A stretch of 64,000 bases of DNA from Phycisphaerae bacterium (GCA_028285035.1 JANQQF010000099.1:4428-68427); one strand, 5' to 3'; counted from the first letter of the stretch, positions 35,581-44,353 are shown. The notes: generated by a model not told the origin, from the sequence alone. Numbers and translations: made by a program.

Positions 35581-36510
35581 ATGCTAACAGAAAAATCAGA
35601 AACTGCCTTCTCGCTAATCGCTGCAGACCAATTTACACTTGCTGAATTAACTGAAATTTACAACGAAACCCGCACAGACTATGTTGTGCCAATGCCAATG
35701 AATGAAGCCAAAATGCGGGAATATATCGAGAATTATGATGTCGATTTGGCCCAATCAGTGGTGGCACATGGTGATAAGCACGCCTACGGTTTGGGGATGC
35801 TTGGTGTGCGTAGGGATCAAACTTGGATTACTCGATTGGGTGTCACACCTTGGGGGCGTAGAAAACGAGCGGGACAACGAATGATGGAGGCAATGCTGGC
35901 AAATTCTGTGAAAATCTGTGCCCAGACATCAATTTTGGAAGTGATTAAAGACAACGCGCCGGCCCATCGCCTCTTTCAAAAAATGGGGTTTGAAACCCAA
36001 CGGGAGTTATTGGTTATTCGACGCCCTCCCATTCCGATTGATGATCAGGAGGTTGATCAGTCCTCCATCAAGGAAATTGATGAGTTAGCTTCCTTGGCAT
36101 TGCTAGAAAAGCGGACAGATCTTCCCCCATCTTGGGTATCAGACACCCAATCCATGCAAAATGCAGGCGGGCTGCGCGGGCTGGTTGCTGATGTGCCTGA
36201 TTTGGGACAGGGCTGGTTGGTCTATCAAGATACACCTTTTCAATTGAGCCGGATTGTGATTGAGACAGCCCCAGATGCTTCGCTTGAGGTTGCCTTTAAG
36301 CTGCTGACCGCCTTGCACAAATTGCATCCACGAAAAGATACAATGCTGGAAAATTTGTCGGCTGATGATAAGCACTGGCCTGTATTTGAGGCTCTCGGCT
36401 ATATGGTTGCCTTCACTCGAATTGAGATGTATTTACAGTTACAACAAATTTCATTATGTAAGAAACAAATCAAACCAGAATTACGTGTGCCTGCTTTAGT
36501 TGAGGCGTAA
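35581..36510 (+). CDS. GNAT-family acetyltransferase
   Basis: A 309-residue protein. The N-terminal half is a GNAT fold: ELTEIYNETRTDY, then the beta-4/acetyl-CoA loop VTPWGRRKRAGQRMM (R/Q-x-x-G-x-G/A variant) and NAPAHRLFQKMGF, typical of Rim/Ysn-like N-acetyltransferases. Residues 160-309 look like a second, degenerate GNAT-like half (LLTALHKLHPRKD, HWPVFEALGYMVAF). The acceptor is unknown. GGGAG precedes the ATG. A terminator lies just after the stop. Confidence 0.83.
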   Translation: MLTEKSETAFSLIAADQFTLAELTEIYNETRTDYVVPMPMNEAKMREYIENYDVDLAQSVVAHGDKHAYGLGMLGVRRDQTWITRLGVTPWGRRKRAGQRMMEAMLANSVKICAQTSILEVIKDNAPAHRLFQKMGFETQRELLVIRRPPIPIDDQEVDQSSIKEIDELASLALLEKRTDLPPSWVSDTQSMQNAGGLRGLVADVPDLGQGWLVYQDTPFQLSRIVIETAPDASLEVAFKLLTALHKLHPRKDTMLENLSADDKHWPVFEALGYMVAFTRIEMYLQLQQISLCKKQIKPELRVPALVEA

Positions 36511-36551
36511 AGCCTCACCGATCATAACTGGATACCATTCATAGCTGAATG

Positions 36552-36588
36552 CGGTTGTCCCCAATACGGAGACAGCCGTTTTTATTTT
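36552..36588 (+). terminator. Rho-independent terminator after the GNAT gene
   Basis: Stem CGGTTGTCCCC (36552-36562) with GGAGACAGCCG (36568-36578), one mismatch and one G-T pair, five-base loop AATAC, followed by TTTTTATTTT. It separates the GNAT gene from the MFS gene. Confidence 0.75.
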
Positions 36589-36610
36589 CAAAAAGGAAAA
36601 CAACTTATTC

Positions 36611-38035
36611 ATGAAAACGACATCTATCGCGGCTTCATCGCACTCAACCTTGACAAATCGTCGGTCCTCAGTGCCGTCGAACAATAACAACCAAACCGTT
36701 CTTTACGGCTTGATGGTTCCGTTTGTGATGGTTATTCTCAATTTGGTACTGTTCAATATCGCGCTACCAGCGATCCGAGACAACTTCAATGTACAAGCCG
36801 ATACCGTTGCTTGGCTGATTACGGCCTATATGGTGCCCTTTATGATCTCAATGCCGTTGTATGGACGTTTGGGGGATGAGCTAGACAAACAGCAGCTTTT
36901 TCTGTTTGGGATTGTGACGTTTTTGCTGGGCACCTTTGTCTCAACGTTGTCAGGAAGTTTTAGCCAACTGTTGGTGGGGCGAGCTATTCAAGGCTTGGGG
37001 GCAGCCAGTGTCGTGCCTTTGAGTATGGCCACGATTTCGCAAATTTTTCCTAGTACAGAGCAGGGTAAGGCGTTAGGCACCTGGAGTTCTGTGGGACCAA
37101 TGACCGGGATTTTAGCGCCCTCCCTAGGTGGGTTGCTTATTGACTATATCAGTTGGCGAACCGTGTTCGGCCCTGTTTTGCTGGTTGGTTTTATTGCCGT
37201 TTGGATTGTGCGGAGTTATTTGCCTGACCAACAAACTTCGAGCCGTTCAGGTGTCCTACGCACCTTTGATTGGGGTGGGGTGGCTTTGCTGGGTCTAACG
37301 ATGACCTTATTGACGTTTTACCTCTCTAGCCCAACCATCACTGGGGTTGTAGTCTTGCAAGATTGGCGGCTTCTCAGCTTAACCTTGATCTTTTTCGGAA
37401 CATTTATCTTGTGGGAACGGCGTCAAGCTAAACCTTATGTATTTCTGTCTATTTTTAAGGACAGCGTTTTCAGCCGAGCTGCTTTTTCGGCTGGGGTACG
37501 CATGTTCGTGATGAGCGGGGTTGGGTTTCTTTTGCCGCTCTATTTGACGGACATTTACCAATTGAGTGCAACCTTTATCAGCTTCATTGTCATGGCGCAC
37601 GCCGGAGCGTTGTTCACCACAATGCGCATTGGCGGACAATTGGCTGATCGCTGGAATAGCCGCCGACCCGTTACAATTGGGATGATAACCCAATGTCTGG
37701 TGATGGTTGGTTTTGCCTTGCTGCCTGCCGATGCCCCACTTTGGTTTGTCGGGGGTGGCATGATTATGCACGGGTTAGGGGCTGGCCTCTCCCTGGCTGC
37801 CTTACATCGAGCTTCAATGGGACGGGTGCCGGAAGCGCAAGTGGGGATGGCTGCTGGGGTCTATAGTTTGGTTCGATTTATGGGGATGGGCCTGGGACCA
37901 ATTTTGGCAGGTGTCGCCTTGCAGCAGGGTCTCAATCAAGGCCTGCTTATGATTGAGGCATACCACATTGTATTTTGGATGATTGCTGGGGTGACGGTTT
38001 CTGGGATTGTTAGTGGGATTGGCTTACGAGCGTGA
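36611..38035 (+). CDS. MFS multidrug exporter (DHA2/EmrB-like)
   Basis: A 474-residue transporter with the 14-helix DHA2 pattern. Motif A variant LYGRLGDELDKQQLF follows helix 2; the motif C region is GPMTGILAPSLGGLLIDYISWRTVF; a second A-like motif is IGGQLADRWNSRRPV. The N-terminus is long and Ser/Asn-rich (about 35 residues) before the first helix. The family exports drugs and dyes by proton antiport; substrate unknown. Its 3' end overlaps the convergent HEAT-like gene by 12 bases. Confidence 0.9.
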   Translation: MKTTSIAASSHSTLTNRRSSVPSNNNNQTVLYGLMVPFVMVILNLVLFNIALPAIRDNFNVQADTVAWLITAYMVPFMISMPLYGRLGDELDKQQLFLFGIVTFLLGTFVSTLSGSFSQLLVGRAIQGLGAASVVPLSMATISQIFPSTEQGKALGTWSSVGPMTGILAPSLGGLLIDYISWRTVFGPVLLVGFIAVWIVRSYLPDQQTSSRSGVLRTFDWGGVALLGLTMTLLTFYLSSPTITGVVVLQDWRLLSLTLIFFGTFILWERRQAKPYVFLSIFKDSVFSRAAFSAGVRMFVMSGVGFLLPLYLTDIYQLSATFISFIVMAHAGALFTTMRIGGQLADRWNSRRPVTIGMITQCLVMVGFALLPADAPLWFVGGGMIMHGLGAGLSLAALHRASMGRVPEAQVGMAAGVYSLVRFMGMGLGPILAGVALQQGLNQGLLMIEAYHIVFWMIAGVTVSGIVSGIGLRA

Positions 38036-39166
38036 TCGACCACGAGGGCGATTGGCCATCTTCTCGGTCTGGCTAATAAAATCAATCTCGTTAATGCTGA
38101 TGACATCGGGGCTAACCATATTGCGCCGAAATGCGTTGAGGATAGCATCTTTGGCCTCAATCACATTTAAGCGATTGAGCATGTAAACCAAATAGCCGTT
38201 CACTTCAGCGTCTTTCTCGGTGGCTGCTTCGAGATGTGTGGTCATTGTTGAGATAATTTGGTTGCGTTGCTCTGGATATTGCTCAGCGATGAGCGTTAGG
38301 CCGTACAGCACGGGCGCTCGTTTCCCGGTTGGCTGTTGCCGATTTTCGAGATATTTCAATAGATCAGGCACAATAGTTGGTCCCATTTTTGCCCACACCT
38401 GCGGCACCTTGTCTGATAACCAATCATTCTCTCGCCCCAAAAGGGAAATGAGGTTGGTGGCGAAATCTGAGGCTTGTAACTGGCCGAGCATATCAAGCGC
38501 GTGATAAGGTGCCCAACTCTCCGTATCTCCAGGCCAGCCCTCTAGCAAGCCTTCATCTAAGATAACTTCGAGTAATACCTCACCCTGATCCTGCCAAATA
38601 GACAGATCATCAAGTGTTTCAGCTTGATTGGTGTCCGTATCTTGCCAACTCCAAGTTAAGAGTTGGGCAATGGGATCATCGTATTCCAAGGGAATCGGAC
38701 TCTCAAAACTCGTTGGGCGGGATGGTGTGGCGGGGGGCGTGATGTCCTCCCAGTAATCAACTTGAAGGAGAAGGAGGTCAAATAACTCAGCCTCTTTCTT
38801 GCTTGGCTTGCGGCCTAGGAATGGAATGACAGACTTGATCAGGCGCGATGTCAATGCTTTTGTGTAGCTTAATGTTTTCTCATCAAACGTCGGCTTATCT
38901 AAAAAGGAACGATCGCCACCAAAACGGGCAAAGGTGCGGCGATATTGCCGATAGAGCAAGGCGTCACCCCCAATTGGAATGTCCTCGAACCCGTTGTCGA
39001 CAATATTTTTTTGTAAACGAGCTACAGTTTCCGCGCCATGAATTTCAATGAGTCGTTCACGCTCAGGGTGGTGTTCAGCCAGAACACTAAGTTGGTCTAC
39101 CAAGTTGACTCGGGCCTGAATAATTTTGGCCCGCTCTTCAGGCGTGGGGTATGACGTTTCACTCAT
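38024..39166 (-). CDS. HEAT-like alpha-helical protein of unknown function
   Basis: A 380-residue, mainly alpha-helical soluble protein. Residues 210-345 show about four HEAT-like helix pairs (LLEVILDEGLLEGWPGD, APYHALDMLGQL, IVPDLLKYLENRQQ, GYLVYMLNRLNVIEAKD). The N-terminal 100 residues contain ERERLIEIHGAETVARLQKN. The C-terminus is basic (NRPRGRSRS). No catalytic motif. Probably a scaffold. Convergent, overlapping tails with the MFS gene by 12 bases. Confidence 0.77.
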   Translation of the reverse strand: MSETSYPTPEERAKIIQARVNLVDQLSVLAEHHPERERLIEIHGAETVARLQKNIVDNGFEDIPIGGDALLYRQYRRTFARFGGDRSFLDKPTFDEKTLSYTKALTSRLIKSVIPFLGRKPSKKEAELFDLLLLQVDYWEDITPPATPSRPTSFESPIPLEYDDPIAQLLTWSWQDTDTNQAETLDDLSIWQDQGEVLLEVILDEGLLEGWPGDTESWAPYHALDMLGQLQASDFATNLISLLGRENDWLSDKVPQVWAKMGPTIVPDLLKYLENRQQPTGKRAPVLYGLTLIAEQYPEQRNQIISTMTTHLEAATEKDAEVNGYLVYMLNRLNVIEAKDAILNAFRRNMVSPDVISINEIDFISQTEKMANRPRGRSRS

Positions 39167-39195
39167 TGTGCTTCACTCATTTCTTCAAAAAATCA

Positions 39196-39262
39196 GCAAC
39201 GAATTGATCGCATTGACGCGAAAAACAACCTAGCATTTAGAGACAGGTGCGCAATTCGTTGC
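39196..39262. repeat. 11-bp inverted repeat in the gap 39167-39340
   Basis: GCAACGAATTG (39196-39206) and CAATTCGTTGC (39252-39262). The word GCGAAAAACAA also occurs twice inside the same stretch (39218, 39261). Small palindromic element, no gene. Confidence 0.5.
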
Positions 39263-39340
39263 GAAAAACAAGGGGCCACCCTCTAGTGCAGTTGTAAAAC
39301 AAACAATGTGATTTTAGACTAAACCAATGTAAATGTCGAT

Positions 39341-39946
39341 TTATGAGTTTGGCGTGCGGAGAACATCATCAATAAAATTTAGCAAATGCTGGTGAAATTC
39401 GTTGGTAGCTTTTAAGTAGCTGGGGTGGCCAGCGTTGGGGAGCAACACTTTGTGGGTGTTGGGGAGGGTGTCCATCAACAAATCGGCGTGGTCAACTGGG
39501 ACGATTTGGTCGTCGTCGCCCCAAATGGCGAGAACCGGAATGGGACTATCTTTGAGTTGTGGCGCATACTTTGGAATCGCAATTGGTGCCACGGCCACCA
39601 AACCACGAATCTTTTCAGGATGTGTAATCATTAGGGGCAAGCTGAACTCGCCGCTCATTGAAGGAGAAACGATGATTGAGGGTGGGAGGTTGAGCGCAGT
39701 CATAAAATCGAGCAAGAAAGAAACCGGCTCAATTTTCGCTGAGGTTGACTGCCCAAACCCCGGCCAACTCATCGCCACGGCATAATAGCCAGCGTCAGCC
39801 AAAGCTTTAAGCGTACCAATTTCATCCCACGTTTCAGCCCGAAATCGCATGCCATGGAGCAAAAGGACAACTGGATTTGTTGGCTCACCTGCGGTCAAAT
39901 AATGAACCTGACTCTTGTGTAGGGTTATAACATCCGACGCTGTCAT
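39341..39946 (-). CDS. ABHD14-like alpha/beta hydrolase, last gene of the paa-type operon
   Basis: A 201-residue alpha/beta hydrolase with the compact ABHD14/CIB layout: LLLHGMRFRAETWDEIGTL, SWPGFGQS, nucleophile Ser in VSPSMSGEF (not the usual GxSxG), Asp in GDDDQIVP and His in NAGHPSYL. Its ATG overlaps the stop of the zinc-ribbon gene (ATGA), so it is translated with the Paa genes. A thioesterase-like job that releases CoA from dead-end intermediates, as PaaI does in other bacteria, is an attractive inference but not shown. Confidence 0.85.
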   Translation of the reverse strand: MTASDVITLHKSQVHYLTAGEPTNPVVLLLHGMRFRAETWDEIGTLKALADAGYYAVAMSWPGFGQSTSAKIEPVSFLLDFMTALNLPPSIIVSPSMSGEFSLPLMITHPEKIRGLVAVAPIAIPKYAPQLKDSPIPVLAIWGDDDQIVPVDHADLLMDTLPNTHKVLLPNAGHPSYLKATNEFHQHLLNFIDDVLRTPNS

Positions 39947-40146
39947 GGTTTGGCCTCGCTCTCATCCCCTTGGTGCTTCATCCATTCAAAGGCGCTGTGG
40001 CAGTCGTTGCAGTAATATTGTGACACAAGTAAGAACTGTCCGAACAAGGACATAAATTCCGTATCCTCTGATTGGCAAAAGGCACAGGGAGGATGGTCAG
40101 GCATATCGACAGGTTTTAAGTTTAGTAGGTTTTTTAAGTTTGACAT
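39943..40146 (-). CDS. Stand-alone PaaD-type zinc-ribbon protein
   Basis: A 67-residue protein with CAFC at residue 21 and CNDC at residue 46. The spacing and words (CQSEDTEFMSLFG, YYCNDCHSAFEW) match the C-terminal zinc ribbon of PaaD, usually fused to a MIP18/DUF59 domain. Here the DUF59 half is a separate gene at 41425, at the other end of the operon. It lies two bases after PaaC and overlaps the hydrolase gene by four. PaaD proteins help assemble Fe-S or diiron sites of the epoxygenase. Confidence 0.78.
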   Translation of the reverse strand: MSNLKNLLNLKPVDMPDHPPCAFCQSEDTEFMSLFGQFLLVSQYYCNDCHSAFEWMKHQGDESEAKP

Positions 40147-40148
40147 AG

Positions 40149-40943
40149 TTACTTAATTCGTCGTGTCTTCGCATCCCAGCGATCCCAAGGTAACTCGCTG
40201 GTTAATTCCCAGCGACTTGAGGCGTCATTATATCGAAATGGCAAACCAAACTCCAATTCCTGTAACAACGGGCCAACCCGACTCAGGAATTTCTGGCGTA
40301 ACGTCTCAATGTCATCACATAGCACTCCTTCTTCGAGGGCGTATTGCTGATACGGGTCTTCAGGGTTGCCCAGCCAGCAGAGCACTTCCGGCCAAAAGCG
40401 ATGTAAGCTGTCGTGCAGAGATTGGCGGGCTTTGGTGCCTTCCTTAGACAGACTGCGGAGCCAGGTGTTGCTATACATTGCGTGGAATTTTTCTTCCTGG
40501 GAAATTTTTTCGGCCCGCTGTTTAAGCGGCTCAAAGACGCACTCCCGGGTGGCCTCGAAGACCACGGTCAAGGCTTGGTCAAATAAAAAATTTGTGGCGA
40601 CGAACTCTGTCCAGTGGGCGAAGGGGGCATCAAGAAAAGCGATATTGGTCAGGTCATCCCGATCCTCCTCTTTTTTGAGGACGGGTGGGGCATCTGGGAA
40701 ATTACGCAAAAGTGGATAGAGACTGCGGGCGTGTCCCAACTCATCTTGAGTCATCGCTGCTGCCGCGACGGCTGCCTCAAGGAGTGGTGCTCGATTGGTC
40801 CACTCTGAATATCGCTTGCCCAAAATGTATTTATTGTCAGCGAGCTGCAATAAAAAATTGAGCAAAACCAGTTGGGTTTTTGCAGAAAAATCTTTTGGAT
40901 CAGACGTTGAGATTTGGGGCGTTGTTAATGTTTGCTCACTCAT
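40149..40943 (-). CDS. paaC: PaaC-like subunit of phenylacetyl-CoA 1,2-epoxidase
   Basis: A 264-residue ferritin-like protein matching PaaC: LLNFLLQLADNKYILGKRYSEW, then DELGHARSLYPLL, and EEKFHAMYSNTWLR. Both E-x-x-H motifs are present, so the diiron ligand set looks complete; in enterobacterial PaaC the first motif is degenerate and the subunit is regarded as structural. The ATG overlaps the end of the second PaaB-like gene (ATGA) with GGAGG in front. It should pair with PaaA in the heterotetrameric epoxygenase core acting on a CoA thioester. Confidence 0.88.
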   Translation of the reverse strand: MSEQTLTTPQISTSDPKDFSAKTQLVLLNFLLQLADNKYILGKRYSEWTNRAPLLEAAVAAAAMTQDELGHARSLYPLLRNFPDAPPVLKKEEDRDDLTNIAFLDAPFAHWTEFVATNFLFDQALTVVFEATRECVFEPLKQRAEKISQEEKFHAMYSNTWLRSLSKEGTKARQSLHDSLHRFWPEVLCWLGNPEDPYQQYALEEGVLCDDIETLRQKFLSRVGPLLQELEFGLPFRYNDASSRWELTSELPWDRWDAKTRRIK

Positions 40944-41143
40944 GCAGCGACCTCCTGATGTTCTGAAAAGACTAACACGACCGCCTCACGGGGCACGGCT
41001 AACATTTCCAGCCATTCATCAGCTGGGCCAAACGTCTCTAAGCTGGCTACTTTGGCAGCCTCCGCATTCTCCGCTTCAATTGAGCCGATCTGCAGCAATG
41101 GTTCTTGATGCTCTTTTCGGGCAAATACGTCAAATTGGGTCAT
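40940..41143 (-). CDS. PaaB-like protein (second copy)
   Basis: A 67-residue protein: MTQFDVFARKEHQEPLLQIG, then EAENAEAAKVASLETFG and VPREAVVLVF. This is the PaaB fold pattern (a small protein bridging the epoxygenase subunits). The start at 41143 is chosen from GAGG seven bases upstream. It is the second PaaB-like gene; the other lies directly upstream. Its stop overlaps the paaC start. Confidence 0.78.
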   Translation of the reverse strand: MTQFDVFARKEHQEPLLQIGSIEAENAEAAKVASLETFGPADEWLEMLAVPREAVVLVFSEHQEVAA

Positions 41144-41167
41144 ACAACACCTCACTTTGCATTCTAA

Positions 41168-41219
41168 AGTGGAAGCAGTGGTGCACCAGGCAATGGTGCG
41201 TGCGCCACTTACTGCCACT
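41168..41219 (-). other. Imperfect hairpin between the two PaaB-like genes
   Basis: AGTGGAAGCAGTGGTGCAC (41168-41186) pairs imperfectly with GTGCGCCACTTACTGCCACT (41200-41219) in the only sizeable gap inside the operon, overlapping the end of the first PaaB-like gene. It may tune expression of downstream genes or mark a processing site. Confidence 0.45.
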
Positions 41220-41425
41220 CACTTTGTTTTTATTATTGTCACCATCTCACGGCGGGGGATGACCACCATTTCGCTCCAAGGGAACTCGTCATACATCTTG
41301 TAGGCGTAGACCGTAGCCCCTTCTGGGTCTGTGGCCATAACATTGCCGCAGTGCCGGAGGGGATCATCTGCCTTAACTTTGGCGAAAACCTCATAAATTT
41401 CAATATCATCAAGTAGCTTCGTCAT
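41219..41425 (-). CDS. paaB: PaaB-like protein (first copy)
   Basis: A 68-residue protein with the PaaB pattern: IEIYEVFAKVKADDPLRHCG, then TDPEGATVYAYKMYDEFPWS and VIPRREMVTI. ATG at 41425 shares a base with the stop of the DUF59 gene (TAATG). It precedes a 75-base gap and a second PaaB-like gene, so this operon carries two divergent copies where one is usual. In the E. coli complex PaaB is required for epoxygenase assembly. Confidence 0.78.
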   Translation of the reverse strand: MTKLLDDIEIYEVFAKVKADDPLRHCGNVMATDPEGATVYAYKMYDEFPWSEMVVIPRREMVTIIKTK

Positions 41426-41769
41426 TAGACTGTTACCCCGCTCATCATCATAATTTCTTTGCCCTGCTCGGTCATCCGATGCTTGTTCCACGGCGGTGAC
41501 CAGACTACTTCAATCTCAACTTGCTCGATGTCAGTCTCTTGCAGCAATCGGGTTCGGGTATCCTCCATAATCATATCGATACACGGACACCCCATCGCGG
41601 TGAAGGTCATTTTGACGTGGGCGCTGTTTGCCCGACGTTCAATATCAATGACCAGCCCCATGTCAACAATACTCATCGGGAATTCAGGATCTTCCACATC
41701 ATGCAGGGCTTCCCACAAATGACTTGTCTCAGAGGTCTGGACTGGCTTTGTCTCAACAGCAGTGGTCAT
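41425..41769 (-). CDS. paaD: MIP18/DUF59 protein, equivalent of the PaaD N-domain
   Basis: A 114-residue DUF59 protein: HLWEALHDVEDPEFPMSIVDMG, then VKMTFTAMGCPCIDMIMEDT with the conserved Cys pair, and VVWSPPWNKHRMTEQG. It covers only the N-terminal half of a standard PaaD; the zinc ribbon is encoded apart at 39943. The start at 41769 overlaps the paaA stop (TAATG). Proteins of this fold take part in Fe-S cluster delivery. A longer frame to 41859 lies inside paaA and is rejected. Confidence 0.83.
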   Translation of the reverse strand: MTTAVETKPVQTSETSHLWEALHDVEDPEFPMSIVDMGLVIDIERRANSAHVKMTFTAMGCPCIDMIMEDTRTRLLQETDIEQVEIEVVWSPPWNKHRMTEQGKEIMMMSGVTV

Positions 41770-42731
41770 TAGGCCACCTCCAGCATCTTTTCCAACTCCT
41801 TGTGTCCATACTGGATTTGTTCGACAAACTCTTTGTTGGCTGGGCCGCGCGACTTCCACCGCTTGATAACCTGATCCCAGCCAATTTCGCCATCTTCCAT
41901 CAGCCAGCGTTTCTCGGTTTCGTCAAATTCACAAGGGAAGGGATAATCTAATTCGTAGGTGTCATCGTCCTTTTTATGAACAGGCAAGGTAAGACCGACG
42001 CTTTCGCAGAAATCAACGCCAGTTTGTAGCCAAACTTGACGCAGCGTGTCGTTGGAGCTGCCCTTTAGGCCATAGGAAAGTTGCTCTTTATGCTTTTTCT
42101 TGTCATCCGGCAAGCCAAACCACTCCATCACCATCGGGAACATCCAATCAACGGCTACCTGTACTTCTTCTCGTCCAGATTCACTATTACAAATTTTACG
42201 AATCCAGGTTTCGCCGTGACGCAGATGGAAATTTTCCTCCCGATCAACTTTAACCAAACCACGTTTCCAAGGGGCAAATGTAGTGTGCTGATAGACATCG
42301 CCCAACAAGACATAGCCTGCGCGATCATACAAAGCATTGGCGCAAACCAACTCGACCCAACTGTCCAGCGGAACATCAAAGGCGTAGGGGTGCTTAAATT
42401 GATGCGGCTCTCGCTCATACAGCAGCTCTTCTTTATCAAAGCCAATGTCCTCAAGCAACCGATAAGCGATATTGGCGTGACCTAACTCATCCTGAATGAT
42501 GGCCATGGCTGAAACAAAGGCGTTGATAGTTGGCGCGTGTTGCGCTGCGCGATAGTAGGAGGGGGCACTCATCAACTCGGTATCCGCCGAGACAGTCAAG
42601 ATCCGTTTTAGCCCCGCGATATACTCTTCCGACATTTGATCTGGTGTTTCTAACAAATCCCCAGCCTCTAATCGTTCCTTTAAATCCCCTTCCGTAGCAA
42701 ATTGCATCTTTCCATTACCGTTAATTTTCAT
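41769..42731 (-). CDS. paaA: PaaA-like catalytic subunit of phenylacetyl-CoA 1,2-epoxidase
   Basis: A 320-residue ferritin-like diiron protein, first gene of the operon after enoyl-CoA hydratase. Iron motifs are AIIQDELGHANIAYRLL and EENFHLRHGETWIRK; the segment SYYRAAQHAPTINAF is typical of PaaA. AAGGAGCAATACG precedes the ATG. The subunit would oxygenate the ring of an aryl-CoA with O2 and electrons from PaaE, a reductase that is not in this window. The remaining complex members follow without gaps. Confidence 0.9.
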   Translation of the reverse strand: MKINGNGKMQFATEGDLKERLEAGDLLETPDQMSEEYIAGLKRILTVSADTELMSAPSYYRAAQHAPTINAFVSAMAIIQDELGHANIAYRLLEDIGFDKEELLYEREPHQFKHPYAFDVPLDSWVELVCANALYDRAGYVLLGDVYQHTTFAPWKRGLVKVDREENFHLRHGETWIRKICNSESGREEVQVAVDWMFPMVMEWFGLPDDKKKHKEQLSYGLKGSSNDTLRQVWLQTGVDFCESVGLTLPVHKKDDDTYELDYPFPCEFDETEKRWLMEDGEIGWDQVIKRWKSRGPANKEFVEQIQYGHKELEKMLEVA

Positions 42732-42830
42732 CGTATTGCTCCTTGTGGTGAGTTTATAAAGTTTGTAGAGTTTAAATCTTTTTTTGATTTTGTCTCTATA
42801 AACCCCTAACTCTATAAACGGTACAAACTC

Positions 42831-43613
42831 TTACTTACCTGTAAATTCTGCTTTTCGTTTCTCGGCGAATGCGGAGATACCTTCTTTTGCATCTTCAGTA
42901 TCAAACAACTCGCCAATCAAATCTCTTTCTAATTTCAAGCCATCAGCCAGGGGTGAGTCTAGACCTTCGTGAACACAGCGTTTGATGTGCCCAATAGCGA
43001 TGGTTGCCCCGCTGGCGATTTGGCGGGCAAAGGCCATCGCTTCTTCACGGAGTTGATCTTGGGGATAGACTTTGTTAACGAGACCCAATTCTAAGGCCTG
43101 CTGCGGGGTAACGGTCGCACCCAAAATCATCATTTCGAGGGCCTTGGCTGGGGTGATCAAGCGTGAGAGACGCTGGGTCCCGCCATTACCGGGGAGAATA
43201 CCCAGATTGACCTCCGGCAGGCCCATCACAAATTTGCCATCACCCGCCACCCGCAAATCACAAGCTAAGGCGATTTCAAGACCACCACCCATCGCATAGC
43301 CATTGATAACGGCAATGAACATTTTGGGAACAGTGGCGATTCGGGCCAAGTTACGGTGTCCGACATCAATCATGTCCATATTCTCAGTAGTGGTGTGGGC
43401 CATAAACGCTTTAATATCAGCTCCCCCACAGAAAAACTTCTCTGAGTCGCTGACGACCAGTACGACTTTAACCGCATCGTCTGCTGCCATGGCCTCGACC
43501 GCTTCACCAAACTGGGTCATCAGTTGCATCTCATAGCTGTTGGCGGGCGGACGATCCAAAGTGATAATGCCAATGGCATCTTCTCTACTTGTTTTTACAT
43601 AGGTATCAGACAT
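42831..43613 (-). CDS. Enoyl-CoA hydratase/isomerase (PaaF-like)
   Basis: A 260-residue crotonase-fold protein. CoA-binding and oxyanion motifs: SDSEKFFCGGADIKAFM and INGYAMGGGLEIALACDLRV; the catalytic Glu region GLPEVNLGILPGNGGTQRLSRL has both acidic positions of a hydratase. In phenylacetate degradation such enzymes act after ring opening. GGAGCAAATCA precedes the ATG. It lies 99 bases upstream of paaA on the same strand, probably cotranscribed. Confidence 0.9.
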   Translation of the reverse strand: MSDTYVKTSREDAIGIITLDRPPANSYEMQLMTQFGEAVEAMAADDAVKVVLVVSDSEKFFCGGADIKAFMAHTTTENMDMIDVGHRNLARIATVPKMFIAVINGYAMGGGLEIALACDLRVAGDGKFVMGLPEVNLGILPGNGGTQRLSRLITPAKALEMMILGATVTPQQALELGLVNKVYPQDQLREEAMAFARQIASGATIAIGHIKRCVHEGLDSPLADGLKLERDLIGELFDTEDAKEGISAFAEKRKAEFTGK

Positions 43614-43738
43614 TGATTTGCTCCCTCATTAGAAAGTTTTAAGTTTATTTGCTAAAAGTTTTAGAGATGGGATCGAAACAGAGATCGATTAAATATTCCC
43701 TTTGAGACCCTGTCTCATGGCTACCTTGTTACCCTGAT

Positions 43739-44329
43739 TTACATTTCAGCGACTTTTGCGCCGTTTAGAAATAGGTCGACAACATAATCAGCTAAACGAT
43801 CCGAGTCACCAATAGCAGCTTGGGCATAGTCGTTGAGTAAAACCTCGACCATAGCCACAAACGTCCAGGACAAGAGACGAGGATCAGTTTTAGCGAGTTC
43901 ACCTACCTCAATTCCTTGCTCAATAATGGTTTCGACATGTTGGGGGAGGGCTTCCTGATAGGCTCGAATTAGTTGACCTCGGAGAGGATCTTTAAAGATA
44001 TTGACGTCGCGCCGAACAAGACGAATGACTTCGCGTTTGGTGTGGGGAAGGTTGAGATATGACACAACTAGGTGATGGAGTCGTTCGCGGGTGGACCCCT
44101 GTATTGTGACAGCCTGCCCAAGGAGTTCGCTCTTTTCCGCCAAATCGGCAAGCATCATAGCTGTGTACAATGCCTCTTTGCTATTAAAATGATGATAGAG
44201 TGCTCCCTTGGTCATATTAGCCGTTTCAGCAATCTCCGACATGGTGACATCAGCATAGTTTTTGCTGGTAAAGAGCGTTTGGGCAGCTTCCGTAATATTT
44301 GAAATGGTTGTGGCGGATTTGGCATACAT
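43739..44329 (-). CDS. TetR-family regulator, probable controller of the paa-type operon
   Basis: About 196 residues. The helix-turn-helix is near the N-terminus: AAQTLFTSKNYADVTMSEIAETANMTKGALYHHFNSKEAL. The rest is an all-helical ligand-binding domain. ATG at 44329 (MYAKSATT) is favoured over an extension to 44389, which would cross a palindromic operator. It is the first gene of the same-strand cluster leading into enoyl-CoA hydratase and paaA, as PaaR does in thermophiles and other bacteria, where aryl-CoA lifts repression. Ligand not shown. Confidence 0.87.
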   Translation of the reverse strand: MYAKSATTISNITEAAQTLFTSKNYADVTMSEIAETANMTKGALYHHFNSKEALYTAMMLADLAEKSELLGQAVTIQGSTRERLHHLVVSYLNLPHTKREVIRLVRRDVNIFKDPLRGQLIRAYQEALPQHVETIIEQGIEVGELAKTDPRLLSWTFVAMVEVLLNDYAQAAIGDSDRLADYVVDLFLNGAKVAEM

Positions 44330-44335
44330 GGCCGA

Positions 44336-44353
44336 ATACCTACTCGCTGGTAT
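44336..44353. promoter_or_regulatory. Candidate TetR operator upstream of the regulator
   Basis: ATACC-TACTCGCT-GGTAT, an inverted repeat with a partly symmetric centre (ACY...GGT), seven bases upstream of the TetR-family gene's ATG. Size and position suit autorepression by a TetR dimer. Confidence 0.55.
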
